Source: a virus
DNA: 64,000 bases
Strand: one strand, 5' to 3'
IMG/VR virus record: IMGVR_UViG_3300037156_000148
Location: 1-64,000 of that record
Shown here: positions 31,413 to 39,558 of the stretch, one piece after another
Layout of the letters: every line of letters begins with the position of its first letter
Numbering within the stretch: the first letter of the stretch is position 1
Notes under the pieces: model-generated
The model's database searches: none
What the model saw: only the letters and a program-made list of their open reading frames with translations
What the model was told of the DNA's origin: nothing
Made by a program: the position numbers and the translations under genes

Positions 31413-31436
31413 TATTTTTGTTTTAAAGAATGAAAA

Positions 31437-31949
31437 ATGGATCAATTATTTAGGAGCGATAACGACATTATAGCAGAGATAAAAGAGAAGTATAGCTATC
31501 ATTTATCCTGGGCTAACAAATATAAGGCAATGCTAGATGCCGCAGATGGTGTGGGACTTACTCAGAAGCCTAATAATTCAGGAGTGCCACCTATAGTTAA
31601 CAAAAGGAATGATGTGGCTCCTACAGTTTCAGGGAGAAAAAAAGAAACATTTGCGGACATCATTGTTAAGTATTTTGAAGATGGTAAGCCTAAAACTACT
31701 ATGATGCTATTGACTTTATATAATCAAAATACAAACCACCCATTAGATAGAAAAAACTTATCAAGTAGGCTTTCGATTATGGCAAAACTTACAAAACAAA
31801 TTAAGAATATAGAGTTTGAGGAGGCGAGTAATGATACTAGATTTTGGTGGGGTTTATCAAGTTGGTTTGATGATAGTGGGCTTAAACCAGATCATTCAAA
31901 ATACATCTCATTAACGAAAAAATCAACTAAGATTTTAGCTTTAGATTAA
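31437..31949 (+). CDS. Hypothetical protein, 170 aa, possible winged helix
   Basis: MDQLFRSDNDIIAEIKEKYS, N-terminal helix and linker. Residues about 65-135 (KETFADIIVKYFEDGKPKTT, LDRKNLSSRLSIMAKLTKQI) recall a winged-helix fold. WW motif (RFWWGLSSWF) near the C-terminus. Two terminator-like hairpins follow. Confidence 0.55.
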   Translation: MDQLFRSDNDIIAEIKEKYSYHLSWANKYKAMLDAADGVGLTQKPNNSGVPPIVNKRNDVAPTVSGRKKETFADIIVKYFEDGKPKTTMMLLTLYNQNTNHPLDRKNLSSRLSIMAKLTKQIKNIEFEEASNDTRFWWGLSSWFDDSGLKPDHSKYISLTKKSTKILALD

Positions 31950-31951
31950 TA

Positions 31952-31975
31952 AAAAAGCCCCGAAAGGGGCTATTA
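31952..31975. terminator. Bidirectional terminator hairpin
   Basis: AGCCCC-GAAA-GGGGCT flanked by A-rich and T-rich runs; strongest T run is on the minus side. Confidence 0.65.
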
Positions 31976-32200
31976 AGATACTCCGAACGTTGGAAAGCGT
32001 GAGGATAGACTGATAGGGGTACGCATTCGCGCTAAATCAGGTGTGTCACAGGTTTCATTTACTTGTACGTACTCATTTTTCGTAAAATCCACCTTGTCAC
32101 TTGTTGGTCGGCCTCGGAGAAGTTTGCAGCTTCTTCGGGGCTTTTGTTTAATACAAAGGTATCCCAAATCTATCGGATAACCAAATAGCAATATCAACAT
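31973..32200 (-). CDS. Dubious small ORF, 75 aa
   Basis: Starts MLILLFGYPIDLGYLCIKQK, opposite the palindromic promoter. A terminator at its end and a minus-strand TAACTTTG support transcription, but the protein composition is poor and the frame contains a strong hairpin. Confidence 0.25.
   Translation of the reverse strand: MLILLFGYPIDLGYLCIKQKPRRSCKLLRGRPTSDKVDFTKNEYVQVNETCDTPDLARMRTPISLSSRFPTFGVS
32111..32150 (+). terminator. Strong terminator hairpin
   Basis: A 12-bp stem GCCTCGGAGAAG/CTTCTTCGGGGC with loop TTTGCAG, then TTTTGTTT. It may end the 31437 transcript or a small RNA from 31976-32110. Confidence 0.65.
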
Positions 32201-32217
32201 AATATTTAACAATTAAT

Positions 32218-32259
32218 ATTTGTAACACAAAGTTAAACGTTTAACTTTGTGTTACAAAT
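32218..32259. promoter_or_regulatory. Perfect 42-bp palindrome with divergent -7 boxes
   Basis: 21-bp arms (the left arm begins ATTTGTAACACAAAGTTAAA), perfectly inverted with no spacer. Each arm carries TAACTTTG reading outward. It ends immediately before the ATG of a ribbon-helix-helix gene, whose product probably binds it. Confidence 0.75.
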
Positions 32260-32409
32260 ATGGCAAAAGATAATAAAACAGAGTACGTAGGCATCCGAAT
32301 GACTAAGGAGTTAAAGGATAAGTTACAGGCTATGGCAGACAAAGACAACCGTACGCTTAGTGACTATATCCATATCCAGTTAGAGAAGATTGCCAAAGTA
32401 GGCAAGTAA
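32260..32409 (+). CDS. Ribbon-helix-helix (CopG-like) regulator, 49 aa
   Basis: MAKDNKTEYVGIRMTKELKD then KLQAMADKDNRTLSDYIHIQ. An N-terminal beta strand (EYVGIRM) and two helices with the RTLSDYI turn fit the MetJ/Arc/CopG fold. It is probably autoregulatory through the 42-bp palindrome that touches its start codon. It lies 36 nt upstream of the truncated transposase. Confidence 0.7.
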   Translation: MAKDNKTEYVGIRMTKELKDKLQAMADKDNRTLSDYIHIQLEKIAKVGK

Positions 32410-32445
32410 TATATTTTTTGTCCCTTGTGTAAAACAATGTAAAAC

Positions 32446-32973
32446 ATGAAAGCATTCAAATCAATATTAGCATTTCAAAAGCACTTCGATACAGATGAAA
32501 AGTGCAGAGAGCATTTAGAGCTTAGCAGGTGGAACGGAACACCCGCTTGTCCTTTCTGTGGCTCTATAGGTGTTCATAGATTCCCTAATGGCAGGATATT
32601 TAAGTGCAGGGATTGCCGTAAAAAGTTCTCTGTAACAGTCGGCACTATGTATGAGAATACCAAAATACCGTTGACTAAATGGTTTTTGGCAACATATATT
32701 TTAACTAATCACAGCAAGGGTATATCTTCTTTGCAGTTAGCTTCATGGCTAGACGTAACTCAGAAAACAGCATGGTTTTTAAATCATAGAATACGCGAAA
32801 TGCTGACAGAGAAAAACCCAGCACTATTAGAAGGTACTGTAGAGATTGATGAAACTTATGTTGGTGGATCAGATAAGAACAGGCACCAGCACAAAAAGAA
32901 AGGTAAAGGCTCTAAGGCTATGTATGAATCAGAAAGGAAAGGCAAAAGCCAAAAAACTGATTATCTAAAATAA
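32446..32973 (+). pseudogene. Truncated IS1595-family transposase
   Basis: The first 160 or so residues are a transposase N-terminus: zinc ribbon (ACPFCGS ... FKCRDCRKKFS), helix-turn-helix (GISSLQLASWLDVTQKTAWF), and first catalytic IDETYVGG. After KGKSQKT the frame turns into unrelated sequence and stops; the second Asp and NGIEN motifs are missing. It is distinct from the 16-kb copy, which lacks the first ribbon Cys pair. Inactive on its own. Confidence 0.8.
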
Positions 32974-33002
32974 AAAATCCTGCGCCAAATAATGACGCAG
33001 GA
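32972..33002 (-). terminator. Terminator of the 33027 gene
   Basis: Stem CCTGCG/CGCAGG then ATTTTTTATTTT on the minus strand. Confidence 0.75.
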
Positions 33003-33026
33003 CTATTCAAAATCAAATTCTTTTGG

Positions 33027-33386
33027 TTACTTCTTAGCAGCAGCTTTGATGTCTTTGTACAATTTAAAAGCATCAGCGATAGTAGCTACCACCTTTGCGC
33101 CTATTGCATCCTCAGACACATTCTTGACATCGGATACGATTGCAGATACGGTAGGATTGCCTATCTCTACTGCGATAGCATCAGCTACGTCCAGTCCCGC
33201 TTCAAATAGCTCCACAGGGCTTAGTTTTGGTGTACCTGACAGTGCAGCCAGTTCAGCTACGAATGCGCCCTCAAATAGCTCCGCAGGGATATTCTCAGGG
33301 ATTTGATCGAATACGCCTTTTACGGCTTTGGCTACTGCTTTGAGCAGTGCGGTTTGGTTGTCGGTTAATACTGTTTCGTCAGCCAT
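33027..33386 (-). CDS. Small alanine-rich helical protein, 119 aa
   Basis: MADETVLTDNQTALLKAVAK, then amphipathic helices rich in Ala and Val, ending LYKDIKAAAKK. The composition suits a virion-associated or membrane-active helical protein. Monocistronic, with a terminator on each side. Confidence 0.6.
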   Translation of the reverse strand: MADETVLTDNQTALLKAVAKAVKGVFDQIPENIPAELFEGAFVAELAALSGTPKLSPVELFEAGLDVADAIAVEIGNPTVSAIVSDVKNVSEDAIGAKVVATIADAFKLYKDIKAAAKK

Positions 33387-33440
33387 GTGTTTGTGTTTTT
33401 GTTGTGATTAAAATGTGATGTAATGTAACGAGATTAGTTC

Positions 33441-33471
33441 AAATAAAAAAGCATCCCCAAAATAGGGATGC
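33441..33471 (-). terminator. Terminator of the 33511 gene
   Basis: Stem GCATCCC/GGGATGC then TTTTTTATTT (minus). Confidence 0.75.
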
Positions 33472-33510
33472 CTATTTAACTTTTGCGAGTGTCTTATTAC
33501 TTCGCAGCTC

Positions 33511-33909
33511 TCATATTTTACTGAGTCGCTTGGAATACCCAGTTAGGTACTTCCTCTCGATCGGCAGTAGTTGGCTATTGTAGCATGTATTTTTGGCGAT
33601 ATTAATTTTGCATAAACTTTGCCACGCAGGATGGTCAGGATAGTATCCGTATTGGTAGTTTGCATTTTCTCTTACTGCTATGCAGATTGTCGTATTTCCC
33701 CTTTCGCTGACCTCATACGGGGCAGTTACTGATACGGTTTGCAGGCAGATTGCCGGGCCGGTTGTGATCTCATTATATATTGTGGCAGCTTGTGCCTTGT
33801 GGATTGCTGTATAGCCAGGCGGTTCGCCAGTGCTAACAGAACCGAAACAGTTTGTGGACGCTAGTGATAGCGCGACTACAAACAACAGTCCGAGCAGTGT
33901 TCTTTTCAT
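33511..33909 (-). CDS. Secreted Cys-containing protein, 132 aa
   Basis: Start chosen at MKRTLLGLLFVVALSLASTN, a classical signal peptide. An upstream in-frame TTG/ATG would add a polar stretch. The mature part has Cys pairs (AICLQTV, TTICIAV, SLCKINIAKNTCYN) that could form disulfides in the periplasm. It may be an immunity or lysis-associated factor; no family recognised. Confidence 0.6.
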   Translation of the reverse strand: MKRTLLGLLFVVALSLASTNCFGSVSTGEPPGYTAIHKAQAATIYNEITTGPAICLQTVSVTAPYEVSERGNTTICIAVRENANYQYGYYPDHPAWQSLCKINIAKNTCYNSQLLPIERKYLTGYSKRLSKI

Positions 33910-34073
33910 TCTTGTTTGATTTTGTGAATTAATAATATAGTTCAAATTTAAAAAAGATTATTTGAACGGCAAAATTATATTTTCTGCCAATAATAGTAAA
34001 ATGAGTTTTTTCATGGCTGATAAATTTTAACAAACGGGAAAGTGTGCGTAAAAAAACATGAATTAGGTGTCAT

Positions 34074-34361
34074 CTATTTTATTACAATTTTCGGTAACAA
34101 TTGAAATGCTATTAATTCTTGAATCTTCGCCCGTTCATCCTCAGATAAGTCCATAAAGTCAATAGATACCTGCATCTCTATCTGTTGTGCCCCGAAATGA
34201 AGCCGTCTACAGTGCCTGACTGTCCTTTGCATCCTTCGCTTTAGTACTCCTTGCTTATCCGCTCCATCCCTGTTTTTGAGCCATTCCAGTATTGCAGGGG
34301 ATAGGGTTTCACCGAATAGGCTAAGGTCGTCTAAAAGTTTAAAGATTAGGGTGAAGTCCAT
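34074..34361 (-). CDS. Hypothetical protein, 95 aa
   Basis: MDFTLIFKLLDDLSLFGETL, then a basic middle (LKRRMQRTVRHCRRLHFG). First codon overlaps the preceding stop (TAATG). Lysis-region gene of unknown role. The 160-nt gap downstream of it holds only an 18-codon frame (MKKLILLLLAENIILPFK). Confidence 0.55.
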   Translation of the reverse strand: MDFTLIFKLLDDLSLFGETLSPAILEWLKNRDGADKQGVLKRRMQRTVRHCRRLHFGAQQIEMQVSIDFMDLSEDERAKIQELIAFQLLPKIVIK

Positions 34362-34471
34362 TATCCAAATTTACAAAAAAAAACGTAAGCGGCAATGATA
34401 GCCCAGATTACGCAGACTGTGTATAGGATGATTTGACGTAGGAAGAGGGTTATTTGCAAAAGGTATCTCAT
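34361..34471 (-). CDS. Single-pass membrane peptide, 36 aa
   Basis: MRYLLQITLFLRQIILYTVC then VIWAIIAAYVFFCKFG: mostly hydrophobic. Start and stop overlap neighbours (ATGA/TAATG), which supports real translation. A candidate holin or lysis helper. Confidence 0.55.
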   Translation of the reverse strand: MRYLLQITLFLRQIILYTVCVIWAIIAAYVFFCKFG

Positions 34472-34578
34472 TGGTCTTCTTTATTTTTCATATCCCGAAA
34501 TGCTACATATATCCACAGTATCAGGACTACAATGACCGATGCGAATACGGGCGTGCTGATGTGGGAGTTATTGGTCAT
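34468..34578 (-). CDS. Single-pass membrane peptide, 36 aa
   Basis: MTNNSHISTPVFASVIVVLI then LWIYVAFRDMKNKEDQ: N-out style single helix. Coupled to both neighbours through overlapping stop/start codons. Confidence 0.55.
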   Translation of the reverse strand: MTNNSHISTPVFASVIVVLILWIYVAFRDMKNKEDQ

Positions 34579-34763
34579 TATTTTATTCTCTTTTTATTCC
34601 GCTTTTGAGTGCCATTATTAGGCGGGATAAACTTACTTGTATTGAGATGGGTGACGTAAGCCATTTCACGTATCATTTTTACATGGTCTAGTACTTCTTT
34701 TGAACTTAAATGACCAATAAAACTATTGATAAAATCATCAACTATCTCAACTTTATTTTTCAT
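34578..34763 (-). CDS. Hypothetical protein, 61 aa
   Basis: MKNKVEIVDDFINSFIGHLS, helical, basic tail. Overlaps both neighbours. Unknown. Confidence 0.5.
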   Translation of the reverse strand: MKNKVEIVDDFINSFIGHLSSKEVLDHVKMIREMAYVTHLNTSKFIPPNNGTQKRNKKRIK

Positions 34764-35083
34764 ACTTTTTGTTTTTTATTATTCTCCAACGCGCCATAAG
34801 ACTTTTCAAAAATATCAGGCTTGCATGGGTAAAAATCCCGATCGCCTGTGGGGAATGGCTCTTTTATAATCCAGTCGTTTTGAAAGGCTTTCATGACGCC
34901 CTCTTTAGTTTCAATTAGTAAACTAAAAATTGGGGCACCCTTACCCGCTATATATGCCGTTTCACTCTCTAACTCTACGTCTAATTTCTTACATACAAAA
35001 ATCTCAATTTCTTTTAGGTTAGAGTTCCCATTCCATTGGATAGCTTCAACCACTACTGTCTTTTTTATAAATTTTTGTATCAT
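34760..35083 (-). CDS. Conserved phage hypothetical protein, 107 aa
   Basis: MIQKFIKKTVVVEAIQWNGN, NDWIIKEPFPTGDRDFYPCK, PDIFEKSYGAL. The VEAIQWNG...FYPCKPDIFEKSY pattern is a widespread phage protein of unknown function, often near lysis genes. Confidence 0.7.
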   Translation of the reverse strand: MIQKFIKKTVVVEAIQWNGNSNLKEIEIFVCKKLDVELESETAYIAGKGAPIFSLLIETKEGVMKAFQNDWIIKEPFPTGDRDFYPCKPDIFEKSYGALENNKKQKV

Positions 35084-35250
35084 TTTATTACAGTTGATTT
35101 ATGCAAGTGCATGATGCTATTTGATCTTATACATTGTAGCCTGACTTTTGTTTCAAGTACTTCTAACACTATCCAACTTGCGCCACTGTTCGGGATGCCT
35201 ACGATTTCACCCTTGGTTACGTCATTCAATGTGCGGATTGGTTTGGTCAT
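35080..35250 (-). CDS. Hypothetical protein, 56 aa
   Basis: MTKPIRTLNDVTKGEIVGIP: small, beta-rich (GEIVGIPNSGASWIVLEVLE). ATGA overlaps with the endolysin stop and the next start. Confidence 0.55.
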   Translation of the reverse strand: MTKPIRTLNDVTKGEIVGIPNSGASWIVLEVLETKVRLQCIRSNSIMHLHKSTVIK

Positions 35251-35903
35251 GAGGCTAGATTGAAATCGGAGAAGTCAATTAAAGTATAGCTGATATTGCC
35301 CTGTATCTTCTTTAAGATAGGCATTACATCATTAAGGTATATTTCATCCATAACCTGACAGCCTGCGCTTAGATTATCCACCGTTGAGCCATTGTCACCC
35401 CGCCAAGAATGAAAGTTGATGCCGAACATTCCAGTGACAGACGAGAACTTATCAATAGTACCCCCCTCTGTTTTATCGCGATATATTTTACATGGTGAAA
35501 CTTGCATCAAATATTGATCCCCACTCCACCCACCTGCGGGCCGGTATGACCACATATCTTTATATTGTCCGGGCGCAAGACAAGCACACCCGCCGACCTG
35601 TGCTACATAGGCATCATTCTTTTGGTAAGATGAACCTGGTTTGGTTGACATGGGGAAAATAAATGTATCACCTGTCCCTGTGAATATTGCGCCCCAATCG
35701 GTGAACTGATTTGTATAATCATCCGACATTCTGATTCCTACTAAATTGGCAAAGTCATACCCTTTGGCATTGAATACAGATGAAAGTTTATCGTGAAAGA
35801 TTTTAAGTGCAGCTTGTGAAGCACTCCCTAAGTCACCATCTACGGTAAGTCCCGCCTTGATAAGCTCATTCAGACCCGCTTGTGTTGATTCCTGTATTGT
35901 CAT
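35247..35903 (-). CDS. Putative endolysin: peptidoglycan-binding plus YkuD-like domain
   Basis: This 218-residue protein has an N-terminal peptidoglycan-binding-like repeat (LIKAGLTVDGDLGSASQAAL). A C-terminal domain reads GINFHSWRGDNGSTVDNLSA then GCQVM. The His...S-x-GC arrangement is that of L,D-transpeptidase/YkuD-type enzymes, with Cys as nucleophile. Such phage enzymes cleave or remodel peptidoglycan. Neighbouring membrane proteins support a lysis role. The substrate bond is not known from sequence. Confidence 0.65.
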   Translation of the reverse strand: MTIQESTQAGLNELIKAGLTVDGDLGSASQAALKIFHDKLSSVFNAKGYDFANLVGIRMSDDYTNQFTDWGAIFTGTGDTFIFPMSTKPGSSYQKNDAYVAQVGGCACLAPGQYKDMWSYRPAGGWSGDQYLMQVSPCKIYRDKTEGGTIDKFSSVTGMFGINFHSWRGDNGSTVDNLSAGCQVMDEIYLNDVMPILKKIQGNISYTLIDFSDFNLAS

Positions 35904-35946
35904 ATTCCAAATGTAAGCATTATCCCGAATAGACCAAATTTATTTT

Positions 35947-36225
35947 TTAGTCCCCATCGTAGTCCTGCGCATAATTAGGATATAGCTTTGTATGCAAATT
36001 GACTATCAACTTATCCTGCCTGTGCTCACTGGTTTCCAGCTCCGTAGTCCTATGTTCGACCCTTTCCATAAAGTCGCATACCTTTTGATCGGATTTTGCC
36101 CGTTCAATACTTGTAGATAGTTGCGCTGAAAGTAGTCCTATGATGACAGTCAGCAATGTGGCGAATATAACCGTTTCGGCATTCTCTAAAAACTTTCTCC
36201 AAGCTGATTTTACGATAGGTGGCAT
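35947..36225 (-). CDS. Membrane-anchored coiled-coil protein (spanin- or holin-like)
   Basis: 92 residues: one transmembrane helix (TVIFATLLTVIIGLLSAQLS) and a charged helical tail (ERAKSDQKVCDFMERVEHRT). This topology is that of inner-membrane spanins or class III holins. Directly before the endolysin. Confidence 0.55.
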   Translation of the reverse strand: MPPIVKSAWRKFLENAETVIFATLLTVIIGLLSAQLSTSIERAKSDQKVCDFMERVEHRTTELETSEHRQDKLIVNLHTKLYPNYAQDYDGD

Positions 36226-36527
36226 TATGGTTTTGTTTCCGTTTGTTGATGTGGAGCAATAGAATCAAGGTCCATCGGTACATCATTTGTTTTAGCTGTA
36301 CCTGATGCTTTTTCGATAGTCTTTAAAAATCCTGATGTGGTAGTCAGGACGGTCAGGATATACACCCGCAAATCGTTAGGGATCCATCCTGTTGGCATTG
36401 GTGCGAGCAATAGACCTATGATAGTGGACATAAAAATAAAGCCGTTAGCAATCGTTTTAAGCTGCTGTGGTGAAGGCTCTGATAATTGAGAAACCCCTAT
36501 TTTTACATTGCCTATTTGTAATGCCAT
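36225..36527 (-). CDS. Putative holin, 100 aa
   Basis: Two hydrophobic segments (TIANGFIFMSTIIGLLLAPM and LRVYILTVLTTTSGFL) and a polar C-terminus. Size and position before the spanin-like and endolysin genes fit a holin. Confidence 0.55.
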   Translation of the reverse strand: MALQIGNVKIGVSQLSEPSPQQLKTIANGFIFMSTIIGLLLAPMPTGWIPNDLRVYILTVLTTTSGFLKTIEKASGTAKTNDVPMDLDSIAPHQQTETKP

Positions 36528-36537
36528 GATTCAGTTT

Positions 36538-38490
36538 TTAATACCAAGTTGATGTTCCGCTGTCGTATGTCAATATCTCCACACTGCCAATTATCGGACT
36601 GACTAATCCGCCTAATACTGTACCTCCTCCGTAAGTCACATTACTTACTGCTTGGTCAAATTTTATTTCAACCCTATCATTATCCGCAGGTGTGGCTGGT
36701 AAATTTATAGTGAGTGCTAAAATGGGTGCAGCGGGATTGACTATGTTCATTTGATTGTCAATCGCTGTAATGGTTGCTCCTGTAGTGGGAGTGAATATCG
36801 TATGAGGTAAATTTGGCACTTTCTGCCATGTCAGATTATTACTTGCATCAGCAACAGCTATCTGTCCTAATGTGGGTGAGGTTTTTGGCAGGTTGTAATA
36901 AGCAGGACCGATAAATTCAAATCTGATGTTATTTGTCTTCCAATTTCCTGTGATACCTACTGTTGAATCACTTGATCCACCTAAATCTGAACTTAATATT
37001 GCAAAACCACTATCAGCAAAACCACATCCTACGACTGTATTACAATTATGAATGGAATCATTAATAAAAACAGCTCCCATTCCGCCAATGCCATTAGATG
37101 CAAATATAGCAGCTTGATCAAATGTATATAGACTTCCTACCACATTCAGCGCACCGTCACTAGCTCCTATCATATTAGGAGGATATGATGTCCCTGCATT
37201 GCCAGTTAATCCCCATCCACCTGATCCACCTGATGTATTCACATTGCCATCTGGAGTAGCATGAACTCCATCGACGGTGAGAACCCTCACTCCGCTACCC
37301 ATTGGAATGGTGTCTTTATAATTGCCTGTAAGGTATTTGGGGTAGTAAGTAGTATAGTCATTGGAATTAGTGTCCACATAAGCTAAAAAAGCACCATCTA
37401 CATTTGCGACCATTGCCAATCGAGAGTTAAATACACCGCTAACAAAAGATTGAACACTGACCGCTGACCCTATTAACCCTGCTGTTGTAGCTCCATTTGC
37501 ATCTAATATATTTAAACTATGCCTCTCTGCATTGAGTGAAAAAAACTGATAGCCATCCTGAAAAGCTCCGAATGAAAAGTCAGAAGTATCTTGGTGAAAA
37601 AATGATCCTATCCCACTGCCACCATTAAATATAGCCCTTTGCCAATTTACTGAATCTGCATTATTTATGTGAACATAATTGGGAGAGGACAAGGCTATTT
37701 TAGCAAAGGCATTTTGTGCGCCAATTTGGAAATAGCTTTGTCTTGACCGATCCCTGTTAATGCCATATAGTAGTCCCACTGCACTATCCCCGAAATCAAC
37801 CGGCTCTGCATCAAGGGCTAATTGAATTCCGTATGAGGAGTTGCTAAACCCCGCAATACTATCAGCTCCCGGAGCAGATAAATCTGGTTTATACCACATA
37901 TTTATCCCCACCTTTTTTCTACCTGTTGAGTCAAATCTATTTTGAATCAAAGTTCCCTCATTCCCTTTCACAAAAAAGAGGTTAGTCCATCCATTAAAGA
38001 TCAGCTTACTAGAAGTATCTACCGTTACCGTCCTATTAGTGTTGGCAGGGATCGTGCCGTCTGAGTTGTAGATGTTGGCTGTATGGATACGAGCAATGGA
38101 ATCTAGTTCGTATTTGGTAGCTATGTGACCGCCGAATAATGTGTCTGTGTATGGGATAAGGTCGCCCCAGGCTAAAGTATCTCCGAAGATCATAGTATTT
38201 AGCTTTCTGAATCCACTATCCATATTTGGAGCGAGGATGTATATGCTATTAAGATACCATACTGCTACGATAGAGTTGTTATAGACACTCGATACGGTCA
38301 GTTGTGGATACCATTGATTTACATTGTACGATACCCGCAGAGAATTTTTCGGCAAACTCAGCGAATCCGCATGGGTGCTATCTACAAATAAAACATAATT
38401 CCCCGCATCGTAGACGTTATACACATAATGGGGCTGTGCCTTTACTATTGAGCATATACAGACCAAAATTATGATTAGTGATTTTCTCAT
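36538..38490 (-). CDS. Large tail-fibre/adhesin-like protein with signal peptide
   Basis: This 650-residue protein starts MRKSLIIILVCICSIVKAQP, a typical Bacteroidetes signal peptide (cleavage after KA or KAQ). The mature part is rich in Ser, Gly, Asn and Thr and beta strands (SSYGIQLALDAEPVDFGDSA). The C-terminal block VEIKFDQAVSNVTYGGGTVL ... VEILTYDSGTSTWY is the receptor-tip type found in Bacteroidetes fibre and adhesin proteins. Phage fibres are normally cytoplasmic, so the leader is unusual. Role: receptor binding or secreted surface protein. Confidence 0.65.
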   Translation of the reverse strand: MRKSLIIILVCICSIVKAQPHYVYNVYDAGNYVLFVDSTHADSLSLPKNSLRVSYNVNQWYPQLTVSSVYNNSIVAVWYLNSIYILAPNMDSGFRKLNTMIFGDTLAWGDLIPYTDTLFGGHIATKYELDSIARIHTANIYNSDGTIPANTNRTVTVDTSSKLIFNGWTNLFFVKGNEGTLIQNRFDSTGRKKVGINMWYKPDLSAPGADSIAGFSNSSYGIQLALDAEPVDFGDSAVGLLYGINRDRSRQSYFQIGAQNAFAKIALSSPNYVHINNADSVNWQRAIFNGGSGIGSFFHQDTSDFSFGAFQDGYQFFSLNAERHSLNILDANGATTAGLIGSAVSVQSFVSGVFNSRLAMVANVDGAFLAYVDTNSNDYTTYYPKYLTGNYKDTIPMGSGVRVLTVDGVHATPDGNVNTSGGSGGWGLTGNAGTSYPPNMIGASDGALNVVGSLYTFDQAAIFASNGIGGMGAVFINDSIHNCNTVVGCGFADSGFAILSSDLGGSSDSTVGITGNWKTNNIRFEFIGPAYYNLPKTSPTLGQIAVADASNNLTWQKVPNLPHTIFTPTTGATITAIDNQMNIVNPAAPILALTINLPATPADNDRVEIKFDQAVSNVTYGGGTVLGGLVSPIIGSVEILTYDSGTSTWY

Positions 38491-39548
38491 TATTGACCTA
38501 TTACTATGACGTTAAAAATATACTGTGTGGCATCTGCTAAAGCCGTACCGCCTGATGTAAAAGCTATGCCTGTTGTTGCCTCTGCGGGAGTGATTAGATA
38601 AAATGCGGCCGAGGTAGAATTTACATTCCTTGATTGAATAAATGCCAATGGTATTGCTGGATATGACGATGTGAATGCTACCGTTAAGATGTTGGAAGAA
38701 GTACTGCACCCTGTCCCTGTGGTCAGATTTACCCTAAAACCTACTGCATTGCCCGTTATCGTAGCGACTGCCCCTGTACCTGCCCCTGCGCCAAATGAGG
38801 CGGTAGGGTTGATAGCCTGATTACTGAGGATGATGGATGGCTGATATGCGGCGAGTGCGTTCTGTACAAAATTATCATTGGATATTTTAGTCGTGTTATC
38901 TCCAAGTGATTGTGTTGGTGCTGTGGGTGCGCCTGTAAGTGCAGGACTAGCTAAAGGCGCGAGAAGTGCCCTTGCGGTTGTGAGTAAGGCAGTTGTAACT
39001 ACCTCTGTCGTATTGGTAGATAAAAGCAATGTAGGGGCGCGTAGCTTTGTAAAATTACCACTATTCGTCCCCTCCAATGTATCTACTGTATTGGTAAGCT
39101 GTGACTGCGATACGTAATTCAGCAAAGTATCAGACAAGTCAGTATTGTCAGGATAGTTAGCGAGTATGCTTGCTATGTTCGCTGGGGGTGAAGTGACTGT
39201 CCATGCAGTCCCATTATAGGTGCAGGTTACAAATAAATTGACCACTCCGCTACATATCTTTGTGTATTCCTGACTGAGTATAAAAATGCTGTGCCCGTTC
39301 GGATGGATATTAGTACCGTTGAACCAAATGGTAAACTGTGAGCCGATCAAAGGTGTACCGCTAAAGATGATGGACATATCAGATGATAGCGTGAGGGTAT
39401 CTTTGGTAAGAAATACCTGTGTGGTACTACCCGCATAGATAGTCACCGAACCGCTTTGCAGGTGCAGATTGGCGGTGTTAGGTGTGCCTACTGCGAATGT
39501 GAGTAGTGCGCTTATGCTGAATAATATGCTAAGAATTATTTTTTTCAT
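38490..39548 (-). CDS. Fibre-like protein with signal peptide, 352 aa
   Basis: Start chosen at MKKIILSILFSISALLTFAV; the longer frame adds a polar stretch before this leader. N-terminal module NLHLQSGSVTIYAGSTTQVF, a Leu/Thr/Ala-rich stalk (LLTTARALLAPLASPALTGA), and a C-terminal beta module (GFRVNLTTGTGCSTSSNILT). Stop and start overlap with the 650-aa gene. A surface or fibre protein. Confidence 0.65.
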   Translation of the reverse strand: MKKIILSILFSISALLTFAVGTPNTANLHLQSGSVTIYAGSTTQVFLTKDTLTLSSDMSIIFSGTPLIGSQFTIWFNGTNIHPNGHSIFILSQEYTKICSGVVNLFVTCTYNGTAWTVTSPPANIASILANYPDNTDLSDTLLNYVSQSQLTNTVDTLEGTNSGNFTKLRAPTLLLSTNTTEVVTTALLTTARALLAPLASPALTGAPTAPTQSLGDNTTKISNDNFVQNALAAYQPSIILSNQAINPTASFGAGAGTGAVATITGNAVGFRVNLTTGTGCSTSSNILTVAFTSSYPAIPLAFIQSRNVNSTSAAFYLITPAEATTGIAFTSGGTALADATQYIFNVIVIGQ

Positions 39549-39558
39549 TGTCTTAATT

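Noticed and set aside
34392-34405. GGCAATGATA next to the lysis genes, matching the terminal-repeat start
   Set aside because: Only 10 bases match, and it lies inside a small coding frame.
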